DNA of 64,000 nt from Lysobacterales bacterium (GCA_019510125.1 JAEKKX010000010.1:57280-121279), one strand, 5' to 3'. Numbered from the stretch's first letter, positions 35,979 to 44,481 are shown. Numbers and translations are program-made. The notes: generated by a model from the letters alone, not told the origin.

Positions 35979-36053
35979 GGGCATGACCCTGTGGATGGCC
36001 GGAATGGCCGGGCGTTCAAGCGGATGCAGATGCCGGAAGGTGGGTGCCAATCC

Positions 36054-36492
36054 TCACGGCAGCAGCAGGCTGTGGAGCGAATACGAGTCGACTGTTCGTC
36101 CGCATTGGGTCTTGGCGTAAGCACAACGCATTTTGCGACCATCTAGTGCTTCAGGTCGCTGGCTGTAAACGCTAATGGAAGACCGAGGTTACAGGCGACG
36201 AGGCCAAGGGCCGTTGTCTGTAAGAACGGGAATGACGACCGCGCCACGCTTATCTGTGTTATAGAAAAACGCCGACCTCTTCAATCGTAATCGGGAAACT
36301 GCTCAAATTTGTTACTTCAATACACATTCTTAGGCGATGATCCATGGCGCCATATGGAATTGCATGCTTTGGAACAACCTTGAGCTTGACTTGGTTTTTG
36401 TCGATAGTGTGCCAAGTGTTAATGATGCCGAGTACAGCGCCAACTGCAGCAACTGCGAGCGTGATTGCTTGGAAAAAGCTAACTTCTGTCAT
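36054..36492 (-). pseudogene. Decayed cassette gene (membrane-anchored protein of unknown function)
   Basis: The frame from ATG 36492 reads MTEVSFFQAITLAVAAVGAV (N-terminal membrane helix) for 77 codons and stops at 36259 right after a T-run. In the shifted frame coding resumes at once (YNTDKRGAVVIPVL, GPWPRRL), meets TAA at 36189, then continues (PRSSISVYSQ, RCAYAKTQCGRT) to TGA at 36054. One frameshift and one nonsense codon thus break a gene of about 146 codons. The start lies 5 nt after the attC at 36498, as in a cassette. A 77-residue product could still be made. Confidence 0.7.
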
Positions 36493-36497
36493 TGGAT

Positions 36498-36556
36498 GCT
36501 AACGCCTGAATAAATCTGTGCTGCAAAGTGGCGTCGGCTTGGACGAATTTTTAGCC
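36498..36556 (-). repeat. Integron attC site 1
   Basis: Read on the minus strand: GGCTAAA at one end, AAGCCGACGCC inside, CAGGCGTTAGC at the other; ends are inverted complements (R''/R'). It follows the stop of the 36551 gene (overlapping its TAA) and directly precedes the next gene start, the normal place for a cassette recombination site. 59 bp. Confidence 0.65.
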
Positions 36557-37123
36557 GCCGCTCATGGCGGTGATCTTGCGCTGTATTTCTTTAACCTCGA
36601 CCTCGGACATTGCGGGTAGTTGGACAGCGGCGAACAAGATTTCTTGGAATTCCATGACCTTTTGCCAAGCATCAATGATGAGCCTGGAGTCGGCATGCAT
36701 CTGCACAAATTCATTGCGAGTTCTAGCATTGGAGTAGGCCACGACGAAAGCATGCCGAACGGTTGGTTCAAGATAAACGCAATTCTGTTCCCACCACGCC
36801 TGACATTCCAGCACGGCAGCATCAGACTCTTCCGGCCCGGCGACTAGCTTGCGCCAGTAGGTGAACGCTTCTTGGTGCGCCTGTAAGCGGCGATCCAAAG
36901 CGGCCATTCTCAACTGGTGTTTGGCGCGCAGCTCCTCGACGAGGGTGCTGTATTCGTGACGTACAGCTTCCACTTCTCGAGTGATTGCGGCGATATCTTC
37001 CTTCGTGGCAAGGTTCTTGCCCTTTTCAGAGAAATATGAGGGCAGGTATTGCTTGAGAAGCAGGGCGGATACCAAAGCGGCGATGGCGCCGCCTAAGCCG
37101 AATCCTGCGAGGCTTGCGCTCAT
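36551..37123 (-). CDS. Membrane-anchored coiled-coil protein, integron cassette, unknown function
   Basis: 190 residues from ATG 37123 (GGGAGAG 4 nt upstream; ATG 37135 possible). One N-terminal helix (FGLGGAIAALVSALLL), then a charged coiled-coil (about 45-95: ATKEDIAAITREVEAVRHEY, LVEELRAKHQLRMAALDRRL), then a helical C-terminal domain. Not recognised. Lower GC than flanks; flanked by attC sites on both sides. Confidence 0.72.
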   Translation of the reverse strand: MSASLAGFGLGGAIAALVSALLLKQYLPSYFSEKGKNLATKEDIAAITREVEAVRHEYSTLVEELRAKHQLRMAALDRRLQAHQEAFTYWRKLVAGPEESDAAVLECQAWWEQNCVYLEPTVRHAFVVAYSNARTRNEFVQMHADSRLIIDAWQKVMEFQEILFAAVQLPAMSEVEVKEIQRKITAMSGG

Positions 37124-37158
37124 GATCTCTCCCATGCGTTTTGATCCTGCTGTGGTGG

Positions 37159-37218
37159 TTAAATGTCTGAATCAAGCTGCGCCACGGAGCGGTATCGACA
37201 TGAACGTATTGTCAGGCC
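37159..37218 (-). repeat. Integron attC site 2 (degenerate)
   Basis: On the minus strand: GCCTGAC directly at the stop of the lipoprotein gene, a partial stem (CGCTCCGTGGCGCAGC), TTGATTCAGACATTTAA at the far end. The core R' is degenerate (ATTTAA for GTTAG). Position and length (60 bp) fit a cassette site. Confidence 0.5.
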
Positions 37219-37631
37219 TACTGGCGGTGAAGTTGGACACAGTAGTCGTAGATCCGGTAAGTGATAACGGTGTTGCCTGTTACGTCGCCTTGCAACTCAG
37301 GATTGACTACGCAAAAGACACCACCAGGTTTCATCAGACCGATGTAGGTTTGCCCACTGCGCCACTTCGGATCTACGGCGAAGTATCCGCGATCTGAGTA
37401 GTCGTACGCGTCAGAACGCTTGCGGTAAGCGAACGAGCCCAAAGCCTCGCTTTGCGAGGCTTTGAAGAGCCAGCCATTGGGTGGCTGATCCGCGGCAGTA
37501 CGAAGGTCCGCAACCAGGCGTGATCCGTCTTGGCCAGACCAGGAAACACCATCCAGCGCGGGCGCACGGACAGTTGCACAGCCAGGCAGTGCGAGGATCA
37601 GTATCAGCATCGGCTGTGCAAGTGCTTTCAC
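37218..37631 (-). CDS. Lipoprotein, integron cassette, unknown function
   Basis: 137 residues, GTG start at 37631, 5 nt after attC site 3. Signal VKALAQPMLILILALPGC with lipobox LPGC. Mature part includes GVSWSGQDGSRLVADLR and GGVFCVVNPELQGDVTGN. Not recognised. No ribosome site, as is common for cassette genes next to attC. Confidence 0.68.
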   Translation of the reverse strand: MKALAQPMLILILALPGCATVRAPALDGVSWSGQDGSRLVADLRTAADQPPNGWLFKASQSEALGSFAYRKRSDAYDYSDRGYFAVDPKWRSGQTYIGLMKPGGVFCVVNPELQGDVTGNTVITYRIYDYCVQLHRQ

Positions 37632-37636
37632 GGTAG

Positions 37637-37697
37637 GCCTAACGAATGAATCAAGCCGACCCGCGAAGCGGGGCCGGATTGAATGAATTGTCAGGTC
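37637..37697 (-). repeat. Integron attC site 3 (best preserved)
   Basis: On the minus strand: ACCTGAC at the stop of the 37691 gene, imperfect stem around CCCCGCTTCGCGGG, and GTTAGGC at the end. 61 bp, the classical form with inverted R''/R' cores and a central hairpin. Confidence 0.75.
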
Positions 37698-38119
37698 GCG
37701 CTTTTTCCAGCGGCGCGACGTGGATCGATGGCCAAGAACAGAATGGTGATGACCGTGGGGATGATGAATCCCTTCAGATATGAAAGCGGATGCGTGCCTT
37801 CCAGGAAACGGAATGGAAGGTCGAAGAAATACGCCCAATAGTGCGTTGCCACAAGGGAAGCGATGGCGATCCACATGCCATACAGGGCTGGTCGCTTGTT
37901 CAAGACCACGAGAACCAGGCTGCCGATGATGAAGACACGAAGAATGGACTGTATGTGCCGATACGGGGCATACGTATCGGCATTGCCAGCATCGTAGATG
38001 TCCGTGCCGGAGCCAAGATACAAGTCGTAGAGAGTGTATGTGTGGTAGAAAATCAAGAGGCCAGCGAGCGTGCAAATTATCAGCCGTCCGACAAGGAGTA
38101 ATCCGCGAGATGCCTGCAT
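37691..38119 (-). CDS. Integral membrane protein, integron cassette, unknown function
   Basis: 142 residues from ATG 38119; a TTG at 38131 is a possible longer start. Four membrane helices (LLLVGRLIICTLAGLLIFYH; ILRVFIIGSLVLVVL; YGMWIAIASLVATHYWAYF; GFIIPTVITILFLAI). Not recognised. Upstream, GTTAGAC on the minus strand (38165-38159) looks like the R' core of a further, truncated attC. Confidence 0.7.
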   Translation of the reverse strand: MQASRGLLLVGRLIICTLAGLLIFYHTYTLYDLYLGSGTDIYDAGNADTYAPYRHIQSILRVFIIGSLVLVVLNKRPALYGMWIAIASLVATHYWAYFFDLPFRFLEGTHPLSYLKGFIIPTVITILFLAIDPRRAAGKSAT

Positions 38120-38485
38120 GGTCTTTTCCAATCCTTGCGGTGGTGCCCGCTCTGTGCGGTCTAACTACAAGTAGACCCCGTAGAGGGATGCAACGCAGAG
38201 GTTGACATGGTGTCTTGTGGCGGTCAATCGATAAAAACCGTTGGCAATCAACGGAGTGGGCATCGGGCGTGTGGCGCGTCCGCGCTTTTGCTAGTCGGAG
38301 GCGCGGCGAGCATGCCGCGATATTCGATATCGGAGCGCGCAGGCCCCGATATCGAAGTTGGATGACAACATGAGCGGGGACGTCCGTGTCGTTGACCCGC
38401 AGGAAAATTCGACGGGCTTCGCCGGGATATCCGGGGCGAACGTGATCGACCTCCCGCGAATTCGACGGTGCGGGCGCACCATCCC
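38120..38485. other. Spacer at the right edge of the cassette array; no gene
   Basis: 366 bp. It holds the attC core remnant at 38159-38165 and, at 38323-38356, a perfect 11-bp inverted repeat TTCGATATCGG-N12-CCGATATCGAA. No integrase gene or attI is recognisable. Confidence 0.5.
38323..38356. repeat. Perfect inverted repeat TTCGATATCGG-N12-CCGATATCGAA
   Basis: Arms 38323-38333 and 38346-38356, each itself containing the palindrome CGATATCG. Such paired palindromes are typical of a dimeric regulator site or a recombination boundary; without a T-tract a terminator is less likely. Confidence 0.7.
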
Positions 38486-39259
38486 TCACCTCGCCGTGTA
38501 CCCCCCGTCGATCACCAGTTCGCTGCCGGTGACGAACTTGGATTCGTCGGAGATCAGGTAGACCACGCCCCAGGCGATGTCGTCGGGTTCACCCATGTGG
38601 CCGAGGGGGTGGAGCTTGCCGACGTCGTCGCGGGCGGCGGCGAGGTCGGTGGCGCCGCTGGCGCGGAGGTGGTGTTCGACCATCGGGGTCCAGATATAGC
38701 CGGGGTGAATCGAATTCACGCGGATGCGATCGGCGGCGTAGATCATGGCGTCGGTCTTGCTCATCAGTCGCACCGCGCCCTTGGACGCGTGGTACGCGGG
38801 CACGTCGGGCGCGCCGACGAGGCCGTAGATCGACGAGAGGTTGACGATGCTGCCGCCGCCCGCGGCCTTCAGGTGCGGGATCGCGTGCTTGGTGCTGAAG
38901 AACACGCCCTTCACGTTGACCGCCTGCACCTGGTCCCACTCGGCTTCGGTGAGTTCGTGGGTGAGTTTGGTCGAGCCGGAAATGCCGGCGTTGTTCACCA
39001 GGCCGTGCAGTGCGCCGAAATGCGCGACGACGCCTTCGATCGCGGTGCGGACGCTGTTTTCGGAGGCGACATCGACGTGCCAGTAGCGGGCGGCGATGCC
39101 GCGGGCGTTCAGTTCGGCGGCGAGGGCTTCGCCTTCGGTGTCCAGCCGGTCGAACAGCGCGAGTTTCGCGCCCTGTTCGCCGAGGCGGACGGCGCAGGCG
39201 CGGCCGATGCCGAGGGCGGCGCCGGTGACGATGCAGACCTTGTCTTGGGTGCGGGACAT
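38486..39259 (-). CDS. SDR family oxidoreductase (glucose/cyclopentanol dehydrogenase-like)
   Basis: 257 residues. Classical SDR: TGAALGIG cofactor loop, NNAG, NLSSIYG, catalytic YHASKGA, and IDGGYTAR at the C-terminus. NAD(H) preference is suggested by LFDRLD at the end of beta-2 (Asp). Substrate unknown. Divergent from the universal stress gene across a repeat-bearing spacer. Confidence 0.93.
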   Translation of the reverse strand: MSRTQDKVCIVTGAALGIGRACAVRLGEQGAKLALFDRLDTEGEALAAELNARGIAARYWHVDVASENSVRTAIEGVVAHFGALHGLVNNAGISGSTKLTHELTEAEWDQVQAVNVKGVFFSTKHAIPHLKAAGGGSIVNLSSIYGLVGAPDVPAYHASKGAVRLMSKTDAMIYAADRIRVNSIHPGYIWTPMVEHHLRASGATDLAAARDDVGKLHPLGHMGEPDDIAWGVVYLISDESKFVTGSELVIDGGYTAR

Positions 39260-39696
39260 GGCGATCTCCGGATGAGGGTGGTGTCTTCAATGACAGCACG
39301 CCGAGGTGCGGGTGGCATTGAGGGTGGGCAAAAAAATCCGGATTCGATGGGGTTGAGCGGGTTGAGTGCGCTTCGCGCGTCCCCTCTCCCGCAAGGGGAG
39401 AGGTGAATCCTCGGGCGCTTGCGGCGGCTTTTCCTGCGAGGGAGAGGTGAACGCTCGGGTGCGTGCGGCGGCCTTTCCTGCGAGGGAGAGGTGAACGCTC
39501 GGGCGAGTCCGGTGACGCCCGGTGAAAGTGGGCGGGCGATGCTTCATCTTTCCGTGTGAACGGCGCGGTTCACGGCTGCTGCACTGCACGATCGACGGGC
39601 AACGCGGCGTTGCGGCGTTGCGGTTTGACGGCAATCAATGTGCTTCGTCGGAAATCGCGCTCTAATCGATTTTCCGGAACCCTCACGAGGTGCAGC
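39260..39696. other. Divergent spacer with 44-bp repeats
   Basis: 437 bp between the SDR and the universal stress gene. Apart from the repeats at 39383-39515, it contains TCTAAT at 39660-39665, a likely -10 for the stress gene, whose ribosome site is GAGG 6 nt before the ATG. No coding region is convincing. Confidence 0.5.
39383..39515. repeat. Three 44-bp imperfect tandem repeats
   Basis: The element GAGAGGTGAA starts at 39398, 39442 and 39486, each followed by (T/C)CTCGGG and a GC-rich tail. The first is preceded by a hairpin CCTCTCCC-gcaag-GGGAGAGG (39383-39403), a motif common in this family of bacteria. Confidence 0.8.
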
Positions 39697-40536
39697 ATGT
39701 TCAAGGACATCCTGATTCCGTACGTGAACGAAGACAGCCTGGAGGCGCCGCTGCGGGCGGCGATCGCGCTGGCCGAGGCCGGCGGCGGCCATTTGGCGGT
39801 GCTGGTGACGGTCGATGTGCCGATGCCGATGCCCAGCGACTGGGGCGCGATGGCCTACGACGTGTACGCGCGACTGCACGAGGAGGCCCGCGCGCGCGCG
39901 GAGGCGCGGGCGGCGGCGGTACGCACGCGTTTTGCGAACGCGGCGCCGTCGCTGGAGGTGCGGATCGCGGAGGCCGTGTCGCTGTATCCGCAGAGCACCG
40001 CGGCGATGCACGCCCGCTACGCCGATCTCGTCGTGCTGCCCGGCATGCGCCGCGATCGCGACGATCTCGCCCTGCACGACCACTTCCACGACGTGCTGCG
40101 CCATTCCGGCCGGCCGGTGCTGGTGGTGCCGGCGGACGCGACCCTGTCGGTGCCGCCCAAGCGCGCGGTGATCGCCTGGAAGCCCACCCGCGAGGCCGCG
40201 CGCGCGGTCGCCGACGCGATGCCGCTGCTGCAGCGCGCGGGCAGCGTGGACGTGGTGGTGATCGACCCGGCCGTCGGCGAATCCGCGCACGGCGGCGAAC
40301 CCGGCGCCGACATCGCCGCGCACCTGGCGCGCCACGGCCTGCGGGTCGAGGTGACGGTCCGGCCGAGCATGAACTTCTCGGTCGCCTACGCCCTGCTCGA
40401 GCATGCCCGGACGGTCGGCGCCGACCTGCTGGTCGCCGGCGGCTACGGCCACTCGCGGCTGCGCGAGGCGGTGCTCGGCGGCAGCACGCGCGAGCTGCTG
40501 GAGACCGCGCACCTGCCGGTGCTGTTCTCGCACTGA
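39697..40536 (+). CDS. Universal stress protein (two tandem UspA domains)
   Basis: 279 residues from ATG 39697 (GAGG 6 nt upstream). Two UspA-like halves: FKDILIPYVNEDSLEAPLRAA ... LVVLPG, and RAVIAWKPTREAARAVADAM ... ADLLVAGGYGHSRLREAVLGGSTRELLETAHLPVL (ending G-x-GHSR-x9-GGST, an ATP-binding-type signature in the second half). Probably a stress-linked cytoplasmic protein. Confidence 0.9.
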   Translation: MFKDILIPYVNEDSLEAPLRAAIALAEAGGGHLAVLVTVDVPMPMPSDWGAMAYDVYARLHEEARARAEARAAAVRTRFANAAPSLEVRIAEAVSLYPQSTAAMHARYADLVVLPGMRRDRDDLALHDHFHDVLRHSGRPVLVVPADATLSVPPKRAVIAWKPTREAARAVADAMPLLQRAGSVDVVVIDPAVGESAHGGEPGADIAAHLARHGLRVEVTVRPSMNFSVAYALLEHARTVGADLLVAGGYGHSRLREAVLGGSTRELLETAHLPVLFSH

Positions 40537-40554
40537 CCGGCGCCTGCGCCGCGC

Positions 40555-40560
40555 TACCAT
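40555..40560 (+). promoter_or_regulatory. TACCAT -10 element 6 nt before the DUF4010 gene
   Basis: TACCAT (40555-40560) ends exactly 6 nt before ATG 40567; CTGACC (40533-40538) lies 16 bp upstream. Predicts a leaderless transcript. Confidence 0.3.
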
Positions 40561-40566
40561 GCGGCG

Positions 40567-41814
40567 ATGACCACGCCCGACACCGACGAACTGCTGGGGT
40601 ACTGCGTCGCCTTCGCGGTCGGCCTGCTGATCGGGGTCGAGCGCGAACGCGACAAGGGCGACGGCCCCCGCCGCGCCGCCGCCGGCGTGCGCACTTTCCT
40701 GCTGGTGGCGCTGTCCGGGGCCATCGCGCAGAGGTTCGGCGCGGTCGGCTTCGCGGTCGCGGGCGGGTTCGTGGCGCTGGCGGCGCTGGCGAGCTATCGC
40801 GGCAGCCGCGACACCGACCCGGGCCTGACCACCGAGATCGCGATGCTCGCGACCTTCCTGCTCGGTGCGCTGGCGATGATCGAACTGACCCTGGCCGCCG
40901 GTCTCGGCGCGGTGGTCGCGATCGTGCTGGCCGGGAAGTCGTCGCTGCACCGCTTCGTGCGCGACGTGCTGACCGAGCGCGAGCTGCACGACGGCCTGAT
41001 GCTGGTCGCGGCGGCGACGGTGGTGCTGCCGCTGCTGCCGGATCGCGCGATCGACCCGTGGCAGGCGCTCAATCCGCACAAGCTGTGGACGCTGGTGGTG
41101 CTGATCATGGCGATCAACGCCGCCGGCTACGTCGCGCTGCGCGCGCTGGGGCCGGGCGCGGGGCTGGCGCTGGCCGGCTTCGTCGGCGGCTTCGTCTCCA
41201 GCACCGCGACCATCGCCGCGATGGGCGACCGCAGCCGCGCGGCGCCGGCGCTGCAGGCGCAGTGCGCGGCCGGCGCGCTGTTCTCCAACGTCGCCACGGC
41301 AGTGGTGCTGACCGCGGTCGTGGCCGCGCTGTCGCCGCCGATGCTGGCGCGGCTGGCCTGGCCGCTGGCGCTGTCGGGCGCGACGGCGCTGCTGGTGGCG
41401 CTGGTGGCGCGCTGGCGCGGATCCTACGGCGCGCTCAACGACCAGCCGGTCGCGCCGGGCCGGCCGTTCGAGCCGCGCCAGGCGCTGCTGTTCGCGGCGA
41501 TCGTCAGCGCGATCCTGCTGTTCTCCGCCGGCGTGCAGCGCTGGCTGGGCGACGCCGGGGTCACGGTCGCGGCCGGGCTGTCGGGCTTCGCCGACCTGCA
41601 CGCGGCGGCGGCCTCGGTGGCGCAGTTGAACGCCGGCGGCATGCTGCACGTGGCCGACACCGGCTGGCCGGTGTTCGTGGCGCTGGCGACGAATTCTTGC
41701 AGCAAGCTGCTGATGGCCTGGCTGAGGGGCGGGCGGGGGTTCCTGCTGCGGGTGCTGCCGGGCGTGCTGCTGATCGTGGCCGCGTTCGCGGCGGGGCTGT
41801 GGCTGATGCCCTGA
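40567..41814 (+). CDS. MgtC/SapB-DUF4010 membrane protein
   Basis: 415 residues, about 11-12 membrane helices. N-terminal MgtC/SapB-type region (AFAVGLLIGVERERDKGDG, GVRTFLLVALSGAIA) followed by DUF4010 (KSSLHRFVRDVLTERELHDGL, GGFVSSTATIAAMGDRS, VALATNSCSKLLMAWLRGG). Transport or magnesium-homeostasis role is only suggested by the family. Confidence 0.9.
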   Translation: MTTPDTDELLGYCVAFAVGLLIGVERERDKGDGPRRAAAGVRTFLLVALSGAIAQRFGAVGFAVAGGFVALAALASYRGSRDTDPGLTTEIAMLATFLLGALAMIELTLAAGLGAVVAIVLAGKSSLHRFVRDVLTERELHDGLMLVAAATVVLPLLPDRAIDPWQALNPHKLWTLVVLIMAINAAGYVALRALGPGAGLALAGFVGGFVSSTATIAAMGDRSRAAPALQAQCAAGALFSNVATAVVLTAVVAALSPPMLARLAWPLALSGATALLVALVARWRGSYGALNDQPVAPGRPFEPRQALLFAAIVSAILLFSAGVQRWLGDAGVTVAAGLSGFADLHAAAASVAQLNAGGMLHVADTGWPVFVALATNSCSKLLMAWLRGGRGFLLRVLPGVLLIVAAFAAGLWLMP

Positions 41815-41821
41815 GCCGGCC

Positions 41822-42547
41822 TCAGCGCGAGCCGCCGGCGCGCAGCGGCATCGCGTTCGCGGCGACGTTGGCGTGGCAGCGGAAGAACTTCGACTGGGTC
41901 AGCCAGTGCTGGTCGGGGTAGTAGGCGAACACGAGCTGGCCGTCCTTGAGCGCGTCGATCATCGCCGGGGCGACCGCCTGGCGCACCGCGGGGCAGCCGA
42001 AACTGCGGCCGAGCCGGCCCTGGCGCTGGGCCATCGCCGGGTCCACGTAGGCGGCGCCGTGCATGACGATGGCGCGGTCGCGGGCGCGGTCGTTGAAACC
42101 GGGTTCCAGCCCGTCCATGCGCAGCGACAGGCCGTTGTGGCCGGTGTAGGTCTCGCCGGTGGCGAACAGGCCGAGGCTGGACTGGTGGCTGCTGTCGAGA
42201 TTGGAGAAGGCGGTCGCCAGGTTCTCGCCGCTGGCGCGGCCGTGGGCGACGTATTCGCTGTAGAGCAGTCGCGGCGACGCCAGGTCGAACACCCACAGCC
42301 GGCGTTCGGTGGACGGCCGCGAGTAGTCGATCACCGCCAGCCGCTTCGGCGGCGCGATCGAGCCGGAGGCCGCGGCGCACTGGGCCGACTCCAGCGCCAG
42401 TGCGAGCACCTGCGGGTCGGCATCCGGGGCCATCCGCTGCAGTTGGCCGAGCAGCGGCGTGCCGCCGCCGGCGTTGTCGGCCGAGGCGGGCAGGGTGCAG
42501 CAGGCGAGGACGAAGGCGGCGGCGAGGGCGGCGAAGGCGGGGCGCAT
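41822..42547 (-). CDS. Murein L,D-transpeptidase catalytic domain family protein (YkuD_2)
   Basis: 241 residues. Signal peptide (AFAALAAAFVLACCTLPASA). RLWVFDLASPRLLYSEYVAHG, VMHGAAYVDP and the active-site cysteine in GRSFGCPAV mark the YkuD_2 family. It probably acts on peptidoglycan stem peptides in the periplasm. It follows the second transpeptidase gene by 51 bp, so the two are likely co-transcribed. Confidence 0.9.
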   Translation of the reverse strand: MRPAFAALAAAFVLACCTLPASADNAGGGTPLLGQLQRMAPDADPQVLALALESAQCAAASGSIAPPKRLAVIDYSRPSTERRLWVFDLASPRLLYSEYVAHGRASGENLATAFSNLDSSHQSSLGLFATGETYTGHNGLSLRMDGLEPGFNDRARDRAIVMHGAAYVDPAMAQRQGRLGRSFGCPAVRQAVAPAMIDALKDGQLVFAYYPDQHWLTQSKFFRCHANVAANAMPLRAGGSR

Positions 42548-42598
42548 TCGCCGGAGGATGCAGATCGCTCCGTAGAAAAACGTGAAACCAACGGGGTT

Positions 42599-44068
42599 TC
42601 ACGCCGATGTCGGCGGGCGGATGTTCGATGGTGTGATCGGTGTCACGGGCGGGGCCGGGGGCGACGCCGGTTTGGGCGGCGGCGCGGGGGCCGGCGCGGT
42701 CCGGCGCAGCGGGTCGTCGGTGACGATCAGGGTCGTGCCGTCGCCGAGCGCTTCGCGCAGGCGCAGGGCGAACGCCGGGTCGATGCGCAGCCGGCCGGCG
42801 GAAATGGGGTCGACCACCGGCGGCGGCGCGGCCACCGCCGTCGCGGCCGGGGCCTTCGCCGCGGCGGGCTTCGTGCCCTTGGCCGGGACCACCGGCGCCA
42901 GCGAGATCGCGATCTCCTCCCAGCGCAGCACCGGCGGCGGCAGCTCGGCCGGCACGGCCCGGGTCGGGGCGTCGGCGGAGGTCGCCTCGGCGGCCGTCGC
43001 GATCGGTGTTGGTGTCGGGGTCGTCGGAACGGCCGGGACGACCCCTGGGACAGCCGGGGCCGCCGGAACGAGCGGGACGGCCGGGGCCGGCGCGGGCACC
43101 GCGCGCAGCGCGTACGCGCGCGTGCCGGTCCAGGGCTCGCCGACGACTTCCGCCGGCGCATGGCCGATCTCGATGCCGTTGCGCAGCACCACCAGGCGGC
43201 CGTCGCGGGCGCTGACCACGGCGGTGAGCGGGCCGTCGGGCGCGCGCTCGGGCGCCCACAGCGTCGGCAGCGCGTCGTCGACCGGGTCGCGGGCGACGCC
43301 GGTGGCCGGCGCGACCGGCGTGACCCAGCCGGGCGCGGCGACGTCGGCCGGCTCGGTCTTCGCATCGGCGACCACCACCACGGTGCCGCGGCGGACGTTG
43401 CCGAACAGGGTTTCGGCGAAGGCCGCCGGCAGGCGCACGCAGCCGTGCGAGGCCGGATAGCCGGGCAGGTGGCCGGCGTGCATCGCGACCCCGTCCATGG
43501 TCAGCCGCAGCATGAAGGGCATCGGCGCGCTGTCGTACTTGTTCGAGTAGTGCTCGGTCTGGCGTTCGATGATCGGGAACGTGCCGGTCGGCGTCTCGTA
43601 GCCGCGCCGGCCGCTGCTGATCGTCGACACGCCGATGCGCGCGCCGTTGCGATAGATGTGGACGCGCTGCTGCGGCAGGCTGACCACCACCACCACCGGC
43701 CCGGTCGGCGCGGCCTCGGGCGTCCACACGTACTCGCCCGGCTTCAGCGCCAGCACGCCGTAGGGGACGGGTTTCGGCGCTGTCGGCTTCGGTGTCGTCG
43801 GCTTCGGCGCGGCCGGTTTGGCTGCGGTGGGTTTCGCAGCGGCAGGCTTGGCTGCGGCGGGCGCGGCTGCCGCGGATCCGGGGGCCGGGGGCTTCGGTGC
43901 GACGGGTCCGGGCGCGACCGGCCGTGACGGCGCGGGCGTGCGCGTCGTCGCGGGTCTCGCCGCGGGGACGGGGGTGGCGGGGGGCTGCGGGTTCGCGGCG
44001 CCTGCCGCCGGGGCGGACAGCAGCGCGACCAGCAGGCAGGCGGCGGTCGGGAGGGGGCGGAGCGGCAT
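42599..44068 (-). CDS. L,D-transpeptidase (YkuD) with long Pro/Ala-rich linkers
   Basis: 489 residues from ATG 44068 (signal MPLRPLPTAACLLVALLSAPAAGAA; ATG 44092 possible). A long Ala/Pro/Lys-rich spacer (residues 27-110) reaches through the periplasm. The YkuD domain (about 120-235) contains HAGHLPGYPASHGCVRLP with catalytic Cys210. A second Pro-rich linker and a small C-terminal domain (LRIDPAFALRLREALGDGTT) follow. It forms 3-3 cross-links or anchors proteins (family knowledge). Confidence 0.9.
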   Translation of the reverse strand: MPLRPLPTAACLLVALLSAPAAGAANPQPPATPVPAARPATTRTPAPSRPVAPGPVAPKPPAPGSAAAAPAAAKPAAAKPTAAKPAAPKPTTPKPTAPKPVPYGVLALKPGEYVWTPEAAPTGPVVVVVSLPQQRVHIYRNGARIGVSTISSGRRGYETPTGTFPIIERQTEHYSNKYDSAPMPFMLRLTMDGVAMHAGHLPGYPASHGCVRLPAAFAETLFGNVRRGTVVVVADAKTEPADVAAPGWVTPVAPATGVARDPVDDALPTLWAPERAPDGPLTAVVSARDGRLVVLRNGIEIGHAPAEVVGEPWTGTRAYALRAVPAPAPAVPLVPAAPAVPGVVPAVPTTPTPTPIATAAEATSADAPTRAVPAELPPPVLRWEEIAISLAPVVPAKGTKPAAAKAPAATAVAAPPPVVDPISAGRLRIDPAFALRLREALGDGTTLIVTDDPLRRTAPAPAPPPKPASPPAPPVTPITPSNIRPPTSA

Positions 44069-44124
44069 GCCGCCAGTGTGCCATGCGGCCATGGCCGTTC
44101 GCCCGCGTCGAGGCGGGAATCGCA

Positions 44125-44481
44125 TCAGCCGGCCAGCACCTCGAGGATCTGCAGCGCGATCCGCCGCTTCTGCGCGGGCAGCCGGCGGAAACGCAGCAGC
44201 GCCTCGCTCTCGTTCGGGTCCTGGGCGTAGTCGTCGATCAACACCGTCGCGGGCGCCTCCGCCGCGCTGCGCATCGGGCCGCGGGCGGTCGCCAGCCATT
44301 CGATGCAGGTCCCGGTCTCGATCGCGATCTGCAGCAGGTGGTGCATGCTCGGCGAGGTGCCCTCGGGATGCTCCCACTGGGTGACCGCGCTGCGCTTGAC
44401 GCCGGCGCGCCGGGCGAGCTCGGCCTGGCTGAGTTTCGCGGCGAGGCGCGCGCGCCGGATGCGGGTGGGGAGCGTGCTCAT
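44125..44481 (-). CDS. XRE-family transcriptional regulator
   Basis: 118 residues from ATG 44481 with AGGAG 9 nt upstream. HTH of the XRE type (IRRARLAAKLSQAELARRAGVKRSAVTQWE) followed by a HipB/repressor-like helical tail (PMRSAAEAPATVLIDDYAQDPNESEALLRFRRL). Divergent from the SARP gene over 318 bp, so it could regulate that gene. Confidence 0.9.
   Translation of the reverse strand: MSTLPTRIRRARLAAKLSQAELARRAGVKRSAVTQWEHPEGTSPSMHHLLQIAIETGTCIEWLATARGPMRSAAEAPATVLIDDYAQDPNESEALLRFRRLPAQKRRIALQILEVLAG

Noticed and set aside
36259..36492. Intact 77-residue gene
   Set aside because: Protein-like sequence continues in the shifted frame after the T-run; better read as a broken gene, although a short product cannot be excluded.
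36000..38485. Integron integrase or attI in the window
   Set aside because: No tyrosine recombinase gene other than xerC at 9741, which is the housekeeping enzyme.
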